A DNA stretch of 64,000 nucleotides, taken from contig NC_057800.1 of assembly GCF_018294505.1 (NCBI RefSeq), positions 178,622,353 through 178,686,352 of the forward strand, written 5' to 3'. The notes beneath the pieces were generated by a model. It did no database searches, was not told the DNA's origin, and worked only from the letters and a program-made list of their open reading frames with translations. The position numbers and the translations under genes are program-made. Shown here piece after piece: positions 58,879 to 64,000 of this stretch; within the stretch, counting starts at the first letter, position 1; every line of letters begins with the position of its first letter. Origin of the DNA: Triticum aestivum (taxonomy: Eukaryota; Streptophyta; Magnoliopsida; Poales; Poaceae).

Positions 58879-59622
58879 CTAGAAATATTCTTCGGTTGCA
58901 GACTCCATGATATCTGCTCCAGCTTCATCAACATAGTCATCACCGCTACTATCTAGATCTGAGTCGGTGTTGTCGATGATGATGTAGTCTTCCGGGCTAA
59001 TCTCCTTGGGTTCTTCGTCTTCATCTACTGGCGTAGGGCCTCCCATAAATATTTCGATCTTCTTGATCAGGTCGTCATTCTTCTCCACCAATAATTCAAT
59101 TTCCTCCTCATAATCTTCATGTGTAGCCTTGAGTTCTTCCTCCAGTTCCTTGATTCTTGTCCTTCCCTTCTTCAGATCTATCATGTCGGCGCACATCTGG
59201 TTCTCCTGTCGTCGAATGTGCTGGTTTAACTCCTGGATAAAAGCTGCTATTGATCTATCCTTCCTGGTGCTGATCATCTCCCAGTGCTCATCTCGGCGCC
59301 CACAAATCTAGTAGATAGTATCCTTGAGATCCTTGCGGTAGACTTCTCCAATGCGTCCCATGGCGATGTGAGCTGCCATGCTCTTTCCTAGATTCCAAGT
59401 TGGTGCATTAAAAGAAAACTCTATGGGTTCAGTGACGGGCATGAACGTCCTTCCTGGAACTTGAACTTGAATCATCCAGCGCTCTTCTTCAGGTAAAGTG
59501 GCGTTGTAGGTTCCGGTGAAGCTTGGTACTCCTATATTCAGGTATCTAGTGACTTCCTTCAAGTGACGTCCAAAGGGTGTATCTTCATCCGGTTGCGTGA
59601 ACTTGTTCCTTGCATCCGCCAT
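58879..59622 (-). pseudogene. Pre-gag ORF of element C, one nonsense codon
   Basis: One frame of 248 codons from ATG at 59622, broken only by TAG at 59308-59310 (codon 105). The N-terminal part has alternating strands and a helix (WMIQVQVPGRTF, then EPIEFSF and GKSMAAHIAMGRI), again loosely like a double-stranded-RNA-binding fold. After the stop comes a long coiled coil (IKELEEELKATHEDYEEEIE, near residues 160-190) and an acidic tail rich in D, S and E. There is no membrane segment. Position and layout match the intact ORF of element D (48474-49247), although the sequences are too different to align with confidence by eye. Function is unknown. Confidence 0.72.
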
Positions 59623-59717
59623 CCTAAAGAGTAGAAAAGATGAGAAGTCAGAAAAGAAGAGAGTGAAAAGGGATCTAGGTCTTTAGCTTAGTGGTCGTGT
59701 CCTACAGTCAGCGTGTG

Positions 59718-59729
59718 CTCTGATACCAT
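59718..59729 (-). other. Element C primer binding site
   Basis: The minus strand reads TGGTATCAGAGC, the initiator tRNA-Met type, four bases from the LTR. Confidence 0.9.
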
Positions 59730-59733
59730 CTCT

Positions 59734-62269
59734 GTAGCGACCAGACCTCAAACAATCTGACCTCTGTGCTCCGGTGTCATCCCTGGATCAGTAATGCTGA
59801 CACCACACAGTACTTGGAGGATTTATAGCAGAGTAGCAATCACACACTTATTACATCGAGTGTCTCAAAAGAGAACTTATTACAATAAATATGGCTTAAG
59901 GCCATCTAATAACGATAACAGCGGAAGGCTTGGAAGATAAGTGAGTCCATCAACTCCAACGACATCACTGAGTATAGAACCACGACCTAAAAACTCCTTA
60001 ATCGTCGTCTGAAAAGTCTGCAACATTAACGTTGCAGCCCGAAAACAGGTCAGCACATGGAATATGCTGGCAATGTAACACATAGAGAGTAATGGAATGA
60101 AACAACTATACTATATGCATATTTGGCTGGTGGAAAGCTCTATGGTTATAGTTTTGCGGAAAGCCAATTTTTCCCTACTTCAAAGGAATAAATTTATTTA
60201 ACTATCATGGTAGTTGTTAAACATTGAGAATGGTTGACAGCATTCTCAATCCCAGTTAAGCATCATCATTAAACATAACCCAACAAAATTAATTTAGAGT
60301 AACATGTTGAGATTCACATGATAATCCAAGTACTAGATACTCAAGATGTCCATAACCGGGGACACGGCTAACCATGATTAGTTTATTACACTCTGCAGAG
60401 GTTTGCACACTTTTCCCCACAAGACTCGATCGCCTCTGTTTGGTTTCTCGCACTACATGGTGTTTGAGAAGACGGATGACCGAGACATAGTCTTTCAGAA
60501 GCGCTAGCACCTTACGATCGGGTAGACCGTACCACCTACATCCCCTACATCTGCTAGTCTACCACTGTAAGAGTTCGCACAACTTAGTCAACTATGCTAG
60601 AGCCCATAATAGCTTGTGGCTGCACACGGAAGTTTCTAGTATGAATAGTCTCATGATCCCTTTGAGCCTGGGTGGCGGTCCAAAAGAAAAACAGGCAAGT
60701 CCTGGAATACCCAGGTGCCTCAATCCACCCAGATGTGTGTTTAAGTTGCCACCTTAGATAAACCATTAATTAACAAACTCACATCTGTCATGGATATCAC
60801 TCACCCAATCCACGTCTACTAGCATAGCATGGCATAATAAGCAAACATAGAAGTAACTCCCAAAGGTTTGATAATAAACAGGTAATAGGTACTACCTCAT
60901 CTACTTCCCATCCCACAATTTAATTAGATCCTAATCATGCAATGTGTGAGGGTTGATCTAATGCAATAAAACTGGGTAGTAGAAAAGGTATGATCAAAGT
61001 GTTACTTGCCTTGCTGATGATCCGCGAAACCTAGAGATTCGAAGTAACAAGCGGCGCACTCCGGGTACTCTACCGCAAACAAACAAACAAGCATACAATA
61101 AGAACTCATCTAATGCACAGGTAAAACTCAAACAAGAGATCTAACTAGAAGGTTCAACTTAAGAACTCCGGTTGGCAAAAAGAATCAAATCGAACGAAGC
61201 AACGAAAGTCAAACGGCGAAAGAAAACATCTTCGTTCTAGTAATCTGGATCTAGGGCAAATTTTACAGTAGAAAAATCTTGTTTAAGTTGGTTAAACGGA
61301 TAGAGGGTTTCGAGACGAAACTCTAGGCGCTTGAATCGCCTGATTCCGATAAACGGGCGAAAAGTTATACTAAAATGAAAATCGGATCAAGAATCGCGAT
61401 CAGAAAAATCACGGATTTAATCCGAGAAAAAGAAAAATGACGAATGTTCGCTAGAACGAACGAACGGACGAAGGCTCACTATTTAAATAAACCGGAAAAA
61501 CCAATCTATTTAAAAAAACTGAAACTAAAAAAAACCGACGGAAAAACCGACGAAAACCGATCTATTTAAAAAAAAACCGATGGCACGAAAGTTAAGCCGC
61601 GGCGAACCTCGGGCGGCGGAATCCGGCGGCGGCGTCCGGCGGAGGCGGCGGGCAGCGGTGGCGGTGCATGGGGCGGGGCGGGGCGGCTCGGGGCTAGGGT
61701 TTGCCCGAGTGGGCTGCCCCGGCTTTTAAAGCCAGCCGGGCCAGAGTCCCGGACTGACACGGCCCGGTTAGGTCGTTCACTTTTTTTTATAAATATGACG
61801 CACGGAAGAAAAATTAAAAGAAATAATAAACGGACTCCAAAAATTCCGAAATAAATTTTCACGGGCTTCTAAAATCAAGCCGCACAAGGTGAACATTTAT
61901 TTGGGACCTAAATGCAATTTTGAAAAATGCACATTTTTCCTAAATTCAAATAAAACACAAAAAAACTCCGAAATAAAACCTTATTTGATTTTATTATTAA
62001 ATCCTCAATATTTCTTTATTTTGGGAAAGTCATTTTATTCCCTCTCTCTTTTGTAATAGAAATAATTGATGATAAAATAAATAAAATCAAATGATCCTAT
62101 TCTCAAAATTTGAGAAAACTCAAATATGAAAATAACGAAATCCCCAACTCTCTCCGTGGGTCATTGAGTTGGGTAGAATTTCTAGGATCAACCAAAATGC
62201 AAAATAAAATATGATATGCAATGATGATCTAATGTATAACATTTCAAATTGGAAATTTGGGATGTTACA
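59734..62269 (-). repeat. Element C right (5') LTR
   Basis: Complete at about 2536 bp: TGTAGCGACCAGACC to GGGATGTTACA. It aligns to both parts of the left LTR and, with more differences, to the array LTRs (shared blocks such as TATATGCATAT, then GGCTGGTGG and AAAGCTCTATG). Confidence 0.93.
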
Positions 62270-63846
62270 AACCAACATAAAAGTTAATAGATAGGCCCTT
62301 CGCAGAGGGAAGCATGGATTTGTAGAGGTGCCAGAGCTCAATTTTGAAATAGAGATAAATAATATTTTGAGCGGTATACTTTGATTGTCAACATAACAAC
62401 CAAGAGATGGTGATATCTTCCATGCTACACACATTATAGGTGGTTCCCAAATAGAATGGTAAAGTTTATACTCCCCTCCACCAACAAGCATCAATCCATG
62501 GCTTGCTCGAAAGAACGAGTGCCTCCAACTAACAACAGTCCCGGGGGAGTTCTGTTGCAATTATTTTGATTTGATTTGCATAAAGCATGGGACTGGGCAT
62601 CCCGATGACCAGCCATTTTCTCGTGAGTGAGGAGCGGAGTCCACTCCTCTTGAGAATAACCCGCCTAACATGGAAGATACGGACAGCCCTAGTTGATACA
62701 TGAGCTATTCGAGCATACAAAACAGAATGTTTATTTGAAGGTTTAGAGTTTGGCTCATACAAATTTACTTGGAACGGCAGGTAAATACCGCATATAGGTA
62801 GGTATGGTGGACTCATATGGAATAACTTTGGGGTTTATGGAATTGGATGCACAAGCAGTATTCCCGCTTAGTACAAGTGAAGGCTAGCAAAAGACTAGGA
62901 AGCGACCAACTAGAGAGCGTCAATAGTCATGAACATGCATTAAAATTAATATACACTGAGTGCAAGCATGAGTAGGATATAATCCACCATGAACATAAAT
63001 ATCGTGAAGGCTATGTTGATTTTGTTTCAACTACATGCGTGAACATGTGCCAGGTCAAGTCACTTAAATCATTCAAAGGAGGATACCACCCCATCATACC
63101 ACATCACAACCATCTTAATAGCATGTTGGCACGCAAGGTAAACCATTATAAGCTCCTAGCTAATTAAGCATGGCACAAGCAACTATAATCTCTAATTGTC
63201 ATTGCAAACATGTTCATTCATAATAGGTTGAATCAGGAACGATGAACTAATCATATTTACAAAAACAAGAGAGGTCGAGTTCATACCAGCTTCTGTCATC
63301 TCAATCAGTCCATCATATATCGTCATAATTGCCTTTCACTTGCACGACCGAATGATGTGAATAATAGTAATAGTGCATGTGCATTGGACTAAGCTGGAAT
63401 CTGCAAGCATTCAATAAACAAGAGAAGACAAGACAATATAGGCTCTTTTGCCAGATCAACAATAATGCATATAAGAGCCACTTTAACAATTTAATTATGG
63501 TCTTCTCCTATCGACCCCCAAAGAAAAGAAAAGAAATAAAAATATTTACACGTGAAAGCTCCCAACAAGCGAAAGAAGAACAGGAAATCTTTTTGGGTTT
63601 TCTTTTTAATTACTACTACAAGCATGGAAATTAAAACTAGCTAAAAGCTACAACTAATTTTTTTGGTTTTTCTTAAGGTTTATTTCAAACACACAAGAAG
63701 AAAGCATAAAAAGGAAGATAAACTAGCATGGATATTATAGTGGAAGAGTATGAGCACCGAAATCTAGCAATGAGTGTGTGAACATGAATGTAATGTCGGT
63801 GAGAAATACATACTCCCCCAAGCTTAGGCTTTTGGCCTAAGTGGGT
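62270..63846 (-). other. Element B internal sequence, right part (non-coding)
   Basis: Resumes element B after element C (AACCAACATAAAAG). No supported gene over about 1.5 kb; frames on either strand are short and lack recognisable motifs. A second purine-tract-like motif (complement ACTCCCCCAAGCTT) lies at 63812-63825, next to a 7 bp hairpin at 63823-63841. Confidence 0.6.
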
Positions 63847-64000
63847 TTATTGCCACGGATGGTCTGGCGAATATCCAAAGTTGTAGTTGGGGTCATACTG
63901 AGATGCAACAGTCATTGCATCATGGGATGCAGCTTGGAGGCGAGCTATCTCAGACCTGCTCTTATACTCTTCCGCCTCCTCTCTGGTTATAAAATATCTC
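63847..64000 (-). CDS. C-terminal end of an unidentified ORF of element B (partial)
   Basis: About 50 codons are visible before a TAA at 63847-63849; the start lies outside the window. The visible part is charged and helical (QREEAEEYKSRSEIARLQAA) and ends in an aromatic, proline-containing tail (PNYNFGYSPDHPWQ). The minus-strand direction agrees with the LTR of B. It may be the end of the single gag-like protein of such elements; I do not recognise a catalytic motif. Confidence 0.5.
   Translation of the reverse strand, partial: RYFITREEAEEYKSRSEIARLQAASHDAMTVASQYDPNYNFGYSPDHPWQ

Larger units (their letters stand above)
37686..62269 (-). mobile_element. Gypsy element C, Tekay-like chromovirus, split by element D
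   Basis: The left LTR (37686-39624 and 53731-54286) and right LTR (59734-62269) enclose a minus-strand internal region with a primer site, pre-gag frame, gag-pol frame and purine tract. The integrase is followed by a chromodomain-like tail ([17 protein letters not shown]), which with the long LTRs points to the Tekay lineage. The 5 bp next to the ends are ACTCA and AACCA, only 3 of 5 alike. Its LTR is clearly related to that of the array at 1111-19090. Confidence 0.9.

Overview
This 64 kb window is almost entirely transposable-element DNA from a large-genome grass, most likely Triticeae (wheat, Aegilops or barley). The best evidence is BARE/WIS/Angela-type copia LTRs (GGAAATATGCCCTAGAGG), a CACTA transposon end whose outermost bases read CACTACAAAAAAAGACAC inward, and Tekay-like chromovirus gypsy elements with 2.5-4 kb LTRs. 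I found no convincing ordinary host gene, no rRNA or tRNA gene and no CRISPR array.

Left part (1-26441). This is the right-hand part of a CACTA transposon; its left end lies outside the window. It carries an intron-containing second gene of the Transposase_24 (Ptta/En/Spm) type at about 20258-24899, which has decayed. It then has GGGCC-rich subterminal repeats (25200-26200) and the right terminal inverted repeat ending at 26441. Upstream of that gene sits a tandem gypsy array at 1111-19090 with the order LTR, internal, LTR, internal, LTR. The array is flanked by one perfect target duplication, ACGTC, so it entered once and later expanded by recombination. Its two internal regions are minus-strand, non-autonomous derivatives. 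They hold a gag-like frame with several zinc knuckles, a fragment of the integrase C-terminus, remains of a pre-gag frame and a conserved 107-residue frame of unknown function. Reverse transcriptase, RNase H and most of the integrase are missing.

Middle part (26442-37685). The CACTA element is inserted in the 3' LTR of a minus-strand copia element (copia 1, to 28910), whose RT/RNase H region also holds a 330 bp MITE. A plus-strand copia element (copia 2) starts at 28911. Its gag is cut at 32686 by a third, minus-strand copia LTR, which is in turn cut by two minus-strand LTR elements of the TGATACGTC type (A and B here).

Right part (37686-64000). Element B is split by gypsy element C (37686-62269). 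The left LTR of C is split by gypsy element D (about 39625-53730). This gives an apparent seven-level nest: copia 1, copia 2, copia 3, A, B, C, D. Element D is nearly intact: one 1492-codon gag-pol frame with a single nonsense codon, an intact pre-gag ORF, and LTRs that differ at roughly 1.3% of sites by eye. Element C keeps its gag-pol frame without frameshifts but has ten in-frame stops, nine of them in the first third. The LTRs and the integrase remnant of the left-hand array are homologous to element C, so C represents the lineage the array came from. After C, the internal region of B resumes and runs off the window with the end of an unidentified ORF.

The points most worth a second look are the tandem array with one target duplication, the pre-gag ORF found in C and D and probably in the array, the multi-knuckle gag, the clustering of stops in element C, and the Transposase_24 gene with duplicated exon-intron units. 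All coordinates were read by eye from the sequence; family names are tentative where stated.
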